Assembly (NCBI GenBank): GCA_009859145.1
Contig: VRVR01000017.1
Location: 188,607 to 252,606, forward strand
DNA from: Andalucia godoyi
Lineage: Eukaryota > Discoba > Jakobea > Jakobida > Andaluciidae
Direction: 5' to 3'
DNA: 64,000 nucleotides
In this document: one piece after another, positions 18,552 to 28,924 of the stretch
Layout: each line of letters starts with the position of its first letter
Numbering within the stretch: the stretch's first letter is position 1
Notes under the pieces: generated by a model
The model's database searches: none
The model's input: only the letters and a program-made list of their open reading frames with translations
What the model was told of the DNA's origin: nothing
Program-made: the position numbers and the translations under genes

Positions 18552-19596
18552 AGAAAGAAAGAANNNNNNNNNNNNNNNNNNNNNNNNNNNNNNNNNNNNN
18601 NNNNNNNNNNNNNNNNNNNNNNNNNNNNNNNNNNNNNNNNNNNNNNNNNNNNNNNNNNNNNNNNNNNNNNNNNNNNNNNNNNNNNNNNNNNNNNNNNNNN
18701 NNNNNNNNNNNNNNNNNNNNNNNNNNNNNNNNNNNNNNNNNNNNNNNNNNNNNNNNNNNNNNNNNNNNNNNNNNNNNNNNNNNNNNNNNNNNNNNNNNNN
18801 NNNNNNNNNNNNNNNNNNNNNAGAGAGAGAGAGAGAGAAAGGAAAGAAAAAGAAGGATTAGTTGTAAAAATAAACGACATGCTGATGCTCATCAAAAACT
18901 TGAACTGGACATACTGAGAAACGAAAACCTCTTCGTGGGATCACACAAGTACACATCGGGGCGAAGAAGCTGATAGAGGTCCTTGTCTGCACTGAGCATC
19001 ACAACGCAAGGTCCATCCTCGCCCAAACCGTCCGTATCGCCTTGGTATTTGGCCAGGGTTGATCGCGGAGAGTGGTTCATTGCAAGTTTCGCGTATGTCG
19101 CAAGCAGGTCATCCGCCTCGTACCCGGCAACGGTCACCCATTGAATGCCCAGAATTCGCTCACACTGCTGCCGAACCTTGAATAGCGTTTCTTTAAATTC
19201 TACGTCATTATCATCAACCGTCAGCTCAGCATCTATGTTGCCCGTGTTTTGAACCATTGTGTCAAGCGCATCATTCCCCAACATGCTCACTGCAGACGCA
19301 CTTTCAAACGACCGCTTGCTGGTTGCCACTCCAGAGTGTCGGACTGCTTTGTACTGCGGATCAATCAGCTTTCGAAAGTAACTTCGTTGCGGATCGTCCT
19401 GCAAAATTGCCATGTAAGAAGGGCCAAGAGCTTCGGCAAGCCCTCGGATTCTCGAAATGATATTTCGTGAGCAACGAATCGGATCATGCGGCTTCAGAGC
19501 TTCATAAAATCGACGAACCATTAGGTTTCCATCAAACAACAGCGTCAGACACTTGTTCCGCATCGGCGGTGGCCTCACCAACATCGGAAACGACAT
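17998..19596 (-). CDS. Pol I-type 5'-3' exonuclease / structure-specific nuclease (three exons, intron 1 holds an assembly gap)
   Basis: Exons on the minus strand are 19596-18915, 18476-18251 and 18139-17998; introns use GTATGT donors and TTTTAG and CCATAG acceptors. The joined frame gives 349 residues. It is a bacterial-type 5'-3' exonuclease (N-terminal domain of DNA polymerase I/T5 FEN family): LLFDGNLMVRRFYEAL with the first metal-binding Asp, VAGYEADDLLATYAKLA and VVMLSADKDLYQLL with further metal ligands, then across the first splice YVRHKFHIMPDQFVDLQALMGDAADGIRGL with the helix-hairpin-helix DNA-binding motif, and a short C-terminal extension. In eukaryotes such proteins usually serve organelle DNA replication and repair (RNA primer removal). 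No clear presequence is seen, so localisation is open. The 258 N bases are inside intron 1 and do not affect the coding sequence. Confidence 0.85.
18564..18821. other. Assembly gap (258 N) in a GA microsatellite
   Basis: The gap is flanked by (GA)n on both sides (about 18499-18548 and 18822-18838), so an unresolved GA repeat is the likely cause. The true length is unknown. Confidence 0.98.
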
Positions 19597-20044
19597 TTCC
19601 CCAGCTCGACCGTCTCCGTCACAGATGTAACACAAACAAAACAAAGAAACAAAGAGAGGAAAAGAAAAGCAGATTTTTCATTGAAGTGAAACACCAGACT
19701 CGTTGAAATATATATATATATAAATTACAACCTCAAGTTTCTTTTTGTTTGTTTAATTGGAGTCTTGGACTGCCACCCATTTGAATAAAACAAGAGATGT
19801 TCGATAGCCGTTCCCAACGTGCCACAGCAAAATAAATAAATAAATATATATATATATATATATAATTTAAATTTAAAAAATGAAGGATGATGAATGCCCT
19901 CTGGACGCCTGACAACAACAACTCCTTGAGGAAATGGTCGGCATCTTTTGAATTCAACTTTGTAGAAGCGCCCCGCGAAGGCACGACGGCAATCAAACGG
20001 TAACCTGGACTGGTCATTGGCCACAGGCCACGGTTTGTTTTGGA
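19597..20044. other. Intergenic region with TA tracts
   Basis: (TA)n tracts occur at about 19709-19722 and 19843-19863, the second followed by ATTTAAATTTAAA. The first may be part of the exonuclease promoter region. Overlapping short frames on the minus strand include poly-(Tyr-Ile) made by the TA tract and are not credible. Confidence 0.5.
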
Positions 20045-20617
20045 TCAGCGTGTAGGATAGAGAATCTGGACGGTCTGATCATCCTTGTGCACCGTAATGC
20101 CCCTTGATTGCAGAGTGTGCATCATCAGCTGCTCCTGCTCAAGAGCATCCACAACAGCATGTCTAGGAACGCTCCACACTGCTACCAACCCATCCAGATC
20201 CGCCGCCGCGTCATTTCCACTGCCTTTCTTTTGCACAGATACGTGGCCCGCTGAGGACGCGGTCACTGAGTTTGCACTGTGTCCACTGGACTGTGAGAAC
20301 GCATACGGAAGCAGCACCTTCTCGGCCCACACGTCGTCTCCTGGCCCAAGAACCTGTGCCAGCTGTCTTGAAACCCGGGTCTGTAAAATCCTCGAAGCCT
20401 CTGCTGAAAGATCAGAATCGCGAATCAGCAACGGCCCCGAACCTCCAACCGCCGCCGCCGTTGTTTCTTCTTTTTTTGGACGCGCTGATAACGTTGCCGG
20501 CGAAGACGACTGGAAAAACACTGCATTGGCACGACGGGCAAAGGCCGCAACAATCGTGAAGAGCACCGAGGAAGGAACAATAAACTGGAGATACTTTACG
20601 AATTCTCCAGCCGACAT
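20045..20617 (-). CDS. Small membrane-anchored protein, unknown function
   Basis: The 190-residue product starts MSAGEFVKYLQFIVPSSVLF and has a hydrophobic segment at about 9-28 with Arg-Arg just after it, consistent with a signal-anchor or a mitochondrial inner-membrane span. The rest is soluble and moderately low-complexity, with an ordered-looking C-terminal part (about 130-190) containing VAVWSVPRHAVVDALEQEQ and ending in YPTR. I do not recognise a family. Codon use and the absence of repeats support it as a real gene. It is divergent from the next gene, about 310 bp away, and that gap holds a (GTT)n tract near 20768. Confidence 0.55.
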   Translation of the reverse strand: MSAGEFVKYLQFIVPSSVLFTIVAAFARRANAVFFQSSSPATLSARPKKEETTAAAVGGSGPLLIRDSDLSAEASRILQTRVSRQLAQVLGPGDDVWAEKVLLPYAFSQSSGHSANSVTASSAGHVSVQKKGSGNDAAADLDGLVAVWSVPRHAVVDALEQEQLMMHTLQSRGITVHKDDQTVQILYPTR

Positions 20618-20928
20618 GCTCGATTCCCAACCATGAAACCAATATTAAAAAAAACCCTGCAAAATCCCTTAATTTCTCTTCCTTTTTTCCTAAAAGCTTC
20701 AAAGCAAAAGCACTTCTGTATTTCCATGGTTTTGGGTTTTCTTGGACTCAACTCAAGTAACTTGTTTTGTTGTTGTTGTTGTTGTTGCTGCTAGCTGTCT
20801 ACAGTCGGCCTTCATGTTCCACGTCTCCGTTTCAGAGTGTGCAATTTTTTAAATATTTTTTTCAATTTTGTTTCTCGTTTCGCGCTTCAGACTTGTGTGG
20901 TGCACGAGGCTTTGAGGCGCGGTTATGA

Positions 20929-22604
20929 ATGAACGATGGCCAATTTCGCCTTCTGAGCATACTGGTGCGAAAGGACAATCATTTTTCCGAGTTTCGCGCA
21001 CATATCGAGAGCGATCCACCGGAAACGAAGGACCAGTTTGCATTTCGGTTGTCTCAGTTCCAGCAATCTCGAGTCCGTTTGCAGTACTGGGAAGCTGCAT
21101 TTCCATTCCAGCGGCTCTTTCCAACGTATGAATTATATGCAGAATTCTCAAAGTATGTGGAGGACCGCGCGGAAATGTGTGGGCAGCAGGAAGACCAGCG
21201 AAAAATAACGAGTTTGATGCAGAGTGCAGACGACACGACACTGGTTTCGTATGTTGAGTATGCATGTAGTTTGGTCGACTCGTTTCTGTCCATGTCCAAT
21301 GCATATGAGATTCATATGGAGCTTCCTGTTGATGTTGCCTCTGAAGACTGGAAAGGGTTTCTGGACGGCTGGAGTCCCGTATGGTCTAATCTTGTGCTCC
21401 AGCGGATACTTTCAAGCGACTACGAAGTTTCCGATATTGCCTCGCTGTCTTTCTTCCCGCAGGTGTTTCCAGTTGTTCGAAACGCAGTGGAGGCGTTTCG
21501 GAGCAATAGGGTCTTTGAGAACCCCAGCGACGTCGCCCATGCCGCCGAGCAGATTACTCTCGGAAAGATGCATGCTGCGATCGACTCTTTCTTCGCGTCA
21601 CTGACCGAGTCTGAGGACGATAGCGAGGATGAGGATAGGGACGAGGGTGTACATTTCCCTGGAAATCAGAGTGAGCTTATGGAGACGCTTGGAGATCTTG
21701 TTGTTGACAGCGATTCCATCAGGGAGATCAAAAAGAATACGTTCCGGTCTTTAATGAAGGGTGATCTCTCACAGTTGTTTATGGCATACGCGTTCCCCCT
21801 GTCGCTCCACCACCGTCACCATCACAACTCGCAACAGCATCACTCGCTCTCCAAAACGAGCCTATCGCGTATTGACGACGACGCCGCGCAAGAAACGTCC
21901 GGACACTTGCTGTCGTTTGCTGCAATGCAGACGCCGTCCTCCATTTGGGAACTGGCATCTCGGGAAGCTGACCGAGTATGCGAACAATGGAGTGTCAGAT
22001 TGGAGCGGCGAGCGGTTGATGACTTGGTTTCCACAATGACGTCGATTGCAAGCGAACCAGACTCCCTTTACTCAGCGGAGGCGTCTATCCAAGATGCTCT
22101 TGACTGGGAAGCGAATCGCGGCTCCATCAGAGAGGGCATTCTCCAAATGGCTCGTGATCGTGTCTCAATGCTGCGAGAATCCGTGCTTGCGACTCTTGCA
22201 AAGGTCCAACGGATTGACAGCAAGCTTTTGCGTCCATTTGTGCATTTCGACGTTCTGCTGCTTTGTGCAGTGGCCGAAGAAGTCCAGCGGCGCAACGTCG
22301 GACCCCTCACGTTGGAATCCGTCTTGTTCTTTCCTCACGTTCCAATCTCCTGGAGGTCCTATCGCATCTCCCACGAGTAAGGCAGGAGGGAGCCGACCAC
22401 CGTTGACCGTTGACAAGCAAGTCGCATAAAGCCTGGCCACATCTCGTTTTCTGCATGTGTTCCCAACTTGTCATCCATTTCAGACATTACCTTTTCCATT
22501 CGCCTTTTTCATTTCACGCCAGCCCGTCGTCATTCCGATGCCCGGCTTGCGGGGGCACGTCTGGATCGAGGGTGGAAGGGTGCGCGAACGCTTCGGCTTA
22601 CTGA
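20929..22604 (+). CDS. Unknown acidic helical protein, probably spliced to a C-terminal Cys-rich tail
   Basis: The main exon (20929-22376) encodes a largely helical, acidic protein with an Asp/Glu run (ESEDDSEDEDRDEG) near residue 230 and a His-rich patch (HHRHHHNSQQHH) near 290. Without splicing it would stop at 22380 (483 residues). A GTAAGG donor at 22377 with a TTTCAG acceptor before 22484 gives a 107-nt intron in the correct phase and adds 39 residues including CPACGG and a further Cys, for 522 residues in all. The intron size fits others in the window, so I favour the spliced form. No domain is recognised. Two closely spaced ATGs (20925, 20929) lie in different frames; 20929 is in the long frame. 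Confidence 0.6.
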
Positions 22605-23519
22605 GCTCAGCCACACTTCTGGATTGAACTGAATCCACTTTTCGGTTCTGATGCGAGACTGCACATCCGGATGGTCAGCAATGTGTGCCGCGTTAGTAGT
22701 GCAAGCGTTTAACAACAATCGAATTAGAACCAGTCTGGTTTGGACTGCTTTTCTTTTCGTATTAGGGCACACCCATTTAAATGAATGCAGGGATTCCCAG
22801 GAACGGGAGGCGTGAAATGTCCGTTCAATCTTCATGAGTGCCTCACGAGAGGACTCCAGCTCGCTTGCACTGGGAATACCGCGTGGATTCCGACACAAGA
22901 GCCGCGGTCGGGCATCGTGCAGATCGGGATGGCGCAGCCGCTCTCGGAGCGCAGCTTTCACCACCTACACCATCGGGTTCCGAAAATGTGCAAGTATGAA
23001 ACCGACAACGTGTGGCGAAGTGTGAGGAGGATGTGGTGCCAAATAAAAAAGGTGAAACATCAAAAATACGAACACAGCAGTGTTTTATTCAATATTTTAT
23101 TTGACACAACGAAGTCCAAGGTGAAACGGGAGAAAGGGAAAAAGAAAAAAGGGAATGGGTTCAGCAAACAAAATCCAAGGGACGAGAGCCAGCGGATAAC
23201 AGGCAAAAGGGAAAGGAAACGAGAGAGAAACGGAAAAGAAGACCGATTTGAGGAATTGCTGGAATTTCTGAATTGAATCTTATGGAAGCGCTCTTATTGA
23301 TCCTTTGTTGTGGTTTTTTTAATATTAATTGATTAAAGTGTTTGCTGGCTTTTTTTTTTTGTGTGTGTCATGAAGAACCAGTAGACAAGGATTTCTGCCA
23401 CTCAATTCGCAGACGATAGTCGTACATGTCCTTTAATGATTTTTGTTCATGCGTTTCGATCAATGTCGTGAGAAACAGTACGTTGAATAGATTTAATTGA
23501 ATCTTGATTTTTGTTTTGC
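22605..23519. other. 915-bp region without a confident gene
   Basis: The minus strand is open from about 22964 to 22530 with protein-like composition (for example VQTRLVLIRLLLNACTTNAA) but has no in-frame ATG until MKIERTFHA, so it may be an exon of an unrecognised spliced gene or an accident. The plus strand has a competing open frame at 22785-23276 that becomes Lys/Arg-rich. From about 23100 the DNA is purine-rich and then T-rich, matching leader sequence for the next gene. No RNA gene was recognised. Confidence 0.4.
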
Positions 23520-25451
23520 ATGAGCACGATATTTGCGCTTTCGTCGGCTGCGGGACGATCTGCTGTGGCCATTGTTCGAATTTCGGGTCCCAAAGCGCTG
23601 GATGCTTTGCAGATGATTACCCGAAAGCCCGTCAAGCTGGGACATCGGTTCAGTAGCCACTTACTCCTCTCTGGCCACTCGTCTTCGAAGCGTCGGCCTT
23701 TGACACCGAACCACAGCAGCTTGCACACCAAAGAAGGCGTTCCAGCTGCTAGCGACTTGCCTTGTGTGTCGTTTGTGCCTCGAATGATGACAAGTGTGTC
23801 CGTTCACGATATTCAACAGAGCTCGCAGTGCGCGACGGACGATTCTATGGACACGTTTCTCATTGATCATCACGCTCTGGCAGTTTACTTTCCAGGTCCG
23901 CAGACCGCGACTGGCGAAGATGTGGCGGAATTGCATGTGCATGGGTCAAGGGCCGTGATTTCTGCGTGTCTGTCCTGCCTTTTGAGGATCCCAGAGCTTA
24001 AGCCTGCCGAGCCAGGGGAGTTTACGCGTCGGGCACTGCTGAATGGAAAGCTGGATCTTGCACAGGCCGAGGCGCTGGCAGACTTGCTGCAGTCTGACAC
24101 GCGGTTGCAGCTGCAGCAATCTGTTCAAGGTGCTGCAGGAGCGCTGTCTCGACGAATCTATAGCTGGAGAGCAGTGATTTCCGACTGCACGGCACATTTG
24201 CAGGCGCTGATCGATTTCGCAGACGATGACACGAACGCAGTGCCGCAGAACCTACTTTCGACATCCATTGTTCCGCGATTAAAGCATCTGTATGCAGAGA
24301 TGGAGCATGTGATGCGAGTGTCGAGCGCAAATGCACCAATGGTCCGTGACGGCGTGAGTGTTGCACTGATCGGAGCGCCCAATGCTGGAAAATCATCCCT
24401 TTTAAATAGGCTGACAGGAACGTCTGCGTCGATTGTGAGTCCGATTGCTGGCACAACGAGAGACGTCGTTTCGGTGACTGTGGATGTGGAGGGATTTCTG
24501 GTTACCTTTATGGACACAGCTGGAATTCGGGAGACGTTTTCCGATGAAGTTGAGCGGCAGGGCGTTGAACGTGCGAGAAACACAGCCAAGAGTGCACAGA
24601 TATTGATCATGGTTCTTGATGTTGCCGAGATGCATGCTAAGGGAATTACGGACGCCAGCGAAGCACATGAAGTTTGGAATGTGCTGCAGGATGCACTTCG
24701 AGAACGATGGAGGCACTTCGACTCCCAAGCAACGTCATCCTCTTCGGAATCGCCGGGCGGTGTTGCATCATTGGGAACTCATTCCTATTTGCAAACAATG
24801 GTCATTTTTAACAAGATGGATCTGGTTGCAGACGTGGATTCCGTCGTGTTTCGCGACGACTGGAAGAAGAGCGCACAACGTGCTGTCGCCTCCGTGTATC
24901 GAGAGCGACTACCAGATGCCGGCGCCTCTGCACCATCGGATCGGCAGCAACAACTGCGTACAATTCAACAAGAACTGGAAGCACAAGGCGAACTAACCGT
25001 GTTTTTTGTCTCTTGCGATCAGTCTAATAGCGTGAATAGCAGCAACGGTGGCAAGACTGGCGGTGGCAACAGCACGGCTGGAGCTGGAACAAAACGAAGA
25101 GAAGATGGAGCCGGAGTTGGAGTTGGATTTGGGAGCGAAAGTGACGGAGTGGATGCGGTTCTGTCTGGACTTGGGAGTGTGCTGCGTCAGGTGATTGCAG
25201 ACTGCGGAATGTACGCTGGAGCCAATGCAGTGCTGCTTACCCGCGAGCGGCACCGGTTCCACGTCAGCGAAGCTCTGCATCACCTGTCTCGGTTCATGCA
25301 TCGTGCAGCATTCAGAACTGCGTCCCAGGACCTGGACCTTCTCGCAGAAGACCTGCGCCTCGCAGCCCTCGAGCTCGGACATATCACTACCACCGTGCGC
25401 GTGGAGGAAGTTCTCGACAAGATCTTTTCCCAGTTCTGCATCGGCAAGTGA
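23520..25451 (+). CDS. mnmE: tRNA modification GTPase MnmE/GTPBP3 (MSS1)
   Basis: The protein (643 residues) is a TrmE-type GTPase that, with MnmG/GidA, modifies the wobble uridine of organellar tRNAs. It opens directly with the MnmE N-terminal motif (STIFALSSAAGRSAVAIVRISGP), has the folate-binding region (GEFTRRALLNGKLDLAQAEALADLL), then the G domain: P-loop GAPNAGKSS near 287, FMDTAGIRE (G3) near 330 and FNKMDL (G4) near 431, and ends in the diagnostic CIGK, whose Cys is needed for modification. It is much longer than bacterial (about 454) or human (492) homologues because of insertions near 50-110 and in the G domain, where a Gly/Ser-rich stretch lies at about 505-535. No presequence precedes the first motif, so an unseen upstream exon may encode one. 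Confidence 0.93.
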   Translation: MSTIFALSSAAGRSAVAIVRISGPKALDALQMITRKPVKLGHRFSSHLLLSGHSSSKRRPLTPNHSSLHTKEGVPAASDLPCVSFVPRMMTSVSVHDIQQSSQCATDDSMDTFLIDHHALAVYFPGPQTATGEDVAELHVHGSRAVISACLSCLLRIPELKPAEPGEFTRRALLNGKLDLAQAEALADLLQSDTRLQLQQSVQGAAGALSRRIYSWRAVISDCTAHLQALIDFADDDTNAVPQNLLSTSIVPRLKHLYAEMEHVMRVSSANAPMVRDGVSVALIGAPNAGKSSLLNRLTGTSASIVSPIAGTTRDVVSVTVDVEGFLVTFMDTAGIRETFSDEVERQGVERARNTAKSAQILIMVLDVAEMHAKGITDASEAHEVWNVLQDALRERWRHFDSQATSSSSESPGGVASLGTHSYLQTMVIFNKMDLVADVDSVVFRDDWKKSAQRAVASVYRERLPDAGASAPSDRQQQLRTIQQELEAQGELTVFFVSCDQSNSVNSSNGGKTGGGNSTAGAGTKRREDGAGVGVGFGSESDGVDAVLSGLGSVLRQVIADCGMYAGANAVLLTRERHRFHVSEALHHLSRFMHRAAFRTASQDLDLLAEDLRLAALELGHITTTVRVEEVLDKIFSQFCIGK

Positions 25452-25640
25452 TAAGAGTGGTAGGAAGAGGATGGAATGGAATGAGATGATAAAATCGAAT
25501 CGAACTTTACAATTGAAAGAATACCGCTATATATCTTTTCTTCTTCTTCTCTTTCCTTTCGTTATTATTTCGCTGTCCACATGACCGTTGCAAATATCTG
25601 TACATCCATAATCGGAGGTTCTGCGTGACACGGGAAAACA

Positions 25641-27458
25641 TTACTCATCGGATTCCCGAGTGGAGCGCGATCTCTCGAGTCCATCCCAGACCTTGTTTAC
25701 CGGGACTCGCTCTCCCCCAAGAGCTCTTTCCTGTGCCCGCCCCACCGCTTCTGCAAATTCGAATTCTTCCTCGATCCCAGTAGCCGACGATGAAGACGAG
25801 GATGAAGTTCCGGTAGCCCTTCTTCTCTGCGCCACCAACAGCCCGACAGCCTCGGGAGAAAAGGCATCGCAGAAGCCCTCTGGTGCCGCATCTCTGATTC
25901 TTGCCACGTCTGCCTGAGCCCAGAATGCAGGGACTTCGCCCGTCATTGCTGCATAGTGGAATGCAAGAAGCACTGCACATGATGCAAAGTGACGGGCAGT
26001 CAGCCGGTGCGGAAGCTTGGTGATGACCTCTGAGTGCGGATGGTTGTGGGGATCTGTGATAAATGCGCGCTGCGCAGCTGAGCACCGCTCCAGAAGAACT
26101 CGTCGCGCATCTCGGAAGCGGAATCTTCGAGGAAGCTTGAAGTATCCAACGAGCTCCGTCTGTGTGTGATACGACTCGGGCGACGCAACCGTCGAAAGCA
26201 ACGTGCTTCCAGTTCCATCCGGATGGGCGGGAGTATGCGCATGCGCGGGCATATCACCAGCCCCAGATGTCGGCACAGATGCAGAGGCATCGAGAGGGGG
26301 CGACTGTGGCTGCTTTCTGGAAGGAGTCCCGGAAATACCAAGCGAATGCACAATTTTCCCCTTTTTCATCGGTACAATCCTTTCCGGATGTTGGACACTC
26401 GCTGGTGGCAACAACGCTGACGACGATGAAAACAGCGACGGTGGCAAGCGCAGCGATGGCATATCGTCTGCCCGAAATCGCTTGGCAGGCAACGGCAGCG
26501 ACGGCGAGACCGCTAATGATTGCCCATATCCAACAGGGAGGCTCGATTTCGTGTGATAATAATAGTAGTTGGATTGGGGACCAGCATTGGACAGAGAAAG
26601 ATCCTCCATCGGCCGCTTTCGTGATGATGCCGGTGCAAACGAATGTCCAATCAGAACCGGTGACGCATGGTGATGCTGCTGCTGTTCTGCCGCTGCCAAT
26701 GAAGAAACCAGCGACGGAGGTGGAACAGGATGTGAGACGGGAAGCATCAGCGGTGACGAAAACGACTCGGGTGCACTTTGCTGGTGCTGGTGCTGGTGTT
26801 GTTGGTGGTGTTGGGGATGTTGATGATGAGGAGGAGCAGACAGATGCGCGTGGTGCGGATAGTGAACTGCATGCGAATGGAGTGCAGATGTTGAAGACGA
26901 CGAAGACGACGAAAGCGAAGAAGAAGAAGGCGACGCCTGATGCTGCTGTTCCGATGATGGTGGCGCGAAAGAAGATGACGATGCAGGAAGATGCGAGATG
27001 AGCCGTTTGATCTTGTCGTGCAGCTGTCGAGACACGCTCAGAGCATCAAATGCCGGATCTGGCGAATGAAACTGCTGCTGCTGCTGCTGTTGTTGTTGTT
27101 GTTGCTGCTGCAGTTGATGGTGACGGTGAGAGTGATGAGGCTGATGAGACGGATATTGTGACGGGGGATACGCATATGTATTGGTCCACTCGTCGCCCAT
27201 CAGCGGCATCGCCATTGGCATTCCTGAGTAATGGGTATTATACGTCGCGCCCAATGCCGGCAATGCAGAAACAGCAGAAGAAGAAGAGGAAGAAGAAGCG
27301 GAGGACGAGGACGACTGTGGAAGAGGAGGGGGAGGAATGGGATAGTACACCGGAGCAGAAGACTGAGACTGCGATGCAGACACAGATACCTGGGACTGCG
27401 GCGCCGGCGTGCCATAGAGAGGGGACGCAAACCGCGCAGGAGGATAGACTTTGTGCAT
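25641..27458 (-). CDS. Low-complexity Gln/His/Ser-rich protein with a conserved-looking C-terminal region
   Basis: The 605-residue protein begins MHKVYPPARFASPLYG. Residues about 1-330 are Pro, Ser, His and Gln rich with a poly-Gln run near 118-130 and many Ser runs, typical of transcriptional co-regulators and RNA-granule proteins. Residues about 410-560 are more ordered (GYFKLPRRFRFRDARRVLLE, FASCAVLLAFHYAAMTGEVP) and may be a helical domain, but I cannot name it. A nuclear regulatory role is a guess from composition. The plus strand is also open in places because of the skewed composition; those frames look like shadows. Confidence 0.6.
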   Translation of the reverse strand: MHKVYPPARFASPLYGTPAPQSQVSVSASQSQSSAPVYYPIPPPPLPQSSSSSASSSSSSSAVSALPALGATYNTHYSGMPMAMPLMGDEWTNTYAYPPSQYPSHQPHHSHRHHQLQQQQQQQQQQQQQFHSPDPAFDALSVSRQLHDKIKRLISHLPASSSSFAPPSSEQQHQASPSSSSLSSSSSSSTSALHSHAVHYPHHAHLSAPPHHQHPQHHQQHQHQHQQSAPESFSSPLMLPVSHPVPPPSLVSSLAAAEQQQHHHASPVLIGHSFAPASSRKRPMEDLSLSNAGPQSNYYYYHTKSSLPVGYGQSLAVSPSLPLPAKRFRADDMPSLRLPPSLFSSSSALLPPASVQHPERIVPMKKGKIVHSLGISGTPSRKQPQSPPLDASASVPTSGAGDMPAHAHTPAHPDGTGSTLLSTVASPESYHTQTELVGYFKLPRRFRFRDARRVLLERCSAAQRAFITDPHNHPHSEVITKLPHRLTARHFASCAVLLAFHYAAMTGEVPAFWAQADVARIRDAAPEGFCDAFSPEAVGLLVAQRRRATGTSSSSSSSATGIEEEFEFAEAVGRAQERALGGERVPVNKVWDGLERSRSTRESDE

Positions 27459-28411
27459 GACTTGACTTGATTTGACGGGGAGTTCAGATGCGGTTAGACG
27501 TCGGATTATTCAGAGCGCGGAAAATGCACAGATAGCAATCGTAATGGAGAAGAGAGAGCCTGGTGGATTATAAAAAGCAAATTAGCACACGTCAAGATAT
27601 TAGAATTCCCGAATAATTAAAAAAGAGTTGTTTTTCAATTATTAGAATAAAATAAATAAAAAAGAAGAAGAAGAAGAAAATAATAAAATGAAAAGAAAAA
27701 ATAATAAAATGATGGTTCGGATGTTTGCGGGGGTTTGAGAAAAGCCACGTATCCGAATGCGAAACTGACAAACAACAGTGATGATGATGATTCGTGCGCC
27801 GGGCGGGTATTGCAGAACTTGCGACGTCGGGAAAAAGCGGGGATATAATAATGGTTGAGGGGGATTCGTCATGGGTTGTGTGACACGGTTCAAGTGACCT
27901 CAGAAAATAATCGGAGGTTAGCACCCGGATTTTCCCGCCGATTCTTAACATACGACGGCAACTAACGGACTATTCTCCCCCTTTTCTTTTTTGCGGTTCT
28001 AAACATCCTTTCTGCTCCTCAGCCAACAAAAAATAAAATACACCGCGCTCTTCCTAGCACACAATCTCACCACAATCCAACACAATTGGAGGCCGCAGAA
28101 GAAAACACAAAGGAACAATTTGAAAGGGAAAAAAACAAAACAACGACAAGCAAAAAAGGAAAAAGAAGGTGCAACAGCAAGTGAAGAAACATACAGCTAC
28201 GGAGGGGAAAACGAAAGGCTCGGTCTCGGAAACAAATCAGAAAATTAGACGATCCAAAATAGACAATGATCGCAGAATATCTGCCAAGGAGACAGCAGAC
28301 AGAAAGATAACGGGAGGGGGGCAAAAAATAAATAAAAACTGATTATCCAGAAGAGGGGGAAAAAAAAAGGAAAAAAGAAGAGGAAGAAAGAGAGAGAAAA
28401 AAGGGGAAAAA
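27459..28411. other. 950-bp intergenic region, A-rich
   Basis: AT-rich DNA with AGAAGA and AATAAA-like repeats at about 27630-27710 and a long purine-rich stretch at 28090-28411 that resembles the leaders of other genes here. Short open frames on the minus strand are Phe/Ile-rich translations of the same tracts. Nothing convincing is present. Confidence 0.5.
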
Positions 28412-28837
28412 ATGGAATACAAGTCGAGTACGAAACCAGTTGAAGGAAATGCAAGTTTTGACGTGCGAATCGAAGCGCACAAGTTGCACTTGCACAAAGT
28501 CCCCGGTCTGAGCAAAACCCCGATGCACGACGGGCAGACTCGATCCGCTTACTTTCCGCTTACGGGCCGATTTGTCACACTCGACGCACTTGACGTGATG
28601 GTTTGTCCGATCGGAACCATCATTCCATCACTGCAGCTCGCATTCTCCAGTACAAGTGCAGATTGTGTGCAACAGCAGTGCGGGGTGAAAAGGATCCGCA
28701 CGCTGCACGCTGTACAGTGCGAACGCGCAGTTGCTTTCGTATTCTTTTGTGCACTTTCCGCAAAGGACAGTTTTCCTCGTGCATCCAGCAGCACTCTCAT
28801 TCGTGTAAACACACACAGACGCACACACACAAAATGA
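28412..28837 (+). CDS. Possible small protein, unknown
   Basis: The 141-residue frame opens with MEYKSSTKPVEGNASFDVRI directly after a purine-rich leader (context aaaaaATGG) and looks protein-like up to about residue 80. The C-terminal part runs into a CA-rich tract (RVNTHRRTHTK), and other frames in the same region are open as well, including one on the plus strand with a CRLC...C pattern. A spliced gene combining these frames is possible. No family is recognised, so this is a tentative call. Confidence 0.3.
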   Translation: MEYKSSTKPVEGNASFDVRIEAHKLHLHKVPGLSKTPMHDGQTRSAYFPLTGRFVTLDALDVMVCPIGTIIPSLQLAFSSTSADCVQQQCGVKRIRTLHAVQCERAVAFVFFCALSAKDSFPRASSSTLIRVNTHRRTHTK

Positions 28838-28924
28838 ATTTAAAAACATTGCAATAAAAATAAAAAGATAAAAGTAAATGCACAAGCATCGCAGAGGAAG
28901 TCTCGCGTCTTTGTTCCCAGCCTT

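Noticed and set aside
18437..18973. Open frames through the N gap
   Set aside because: They exist only because N bases contain no stop codons and the flanks are GA repeat.
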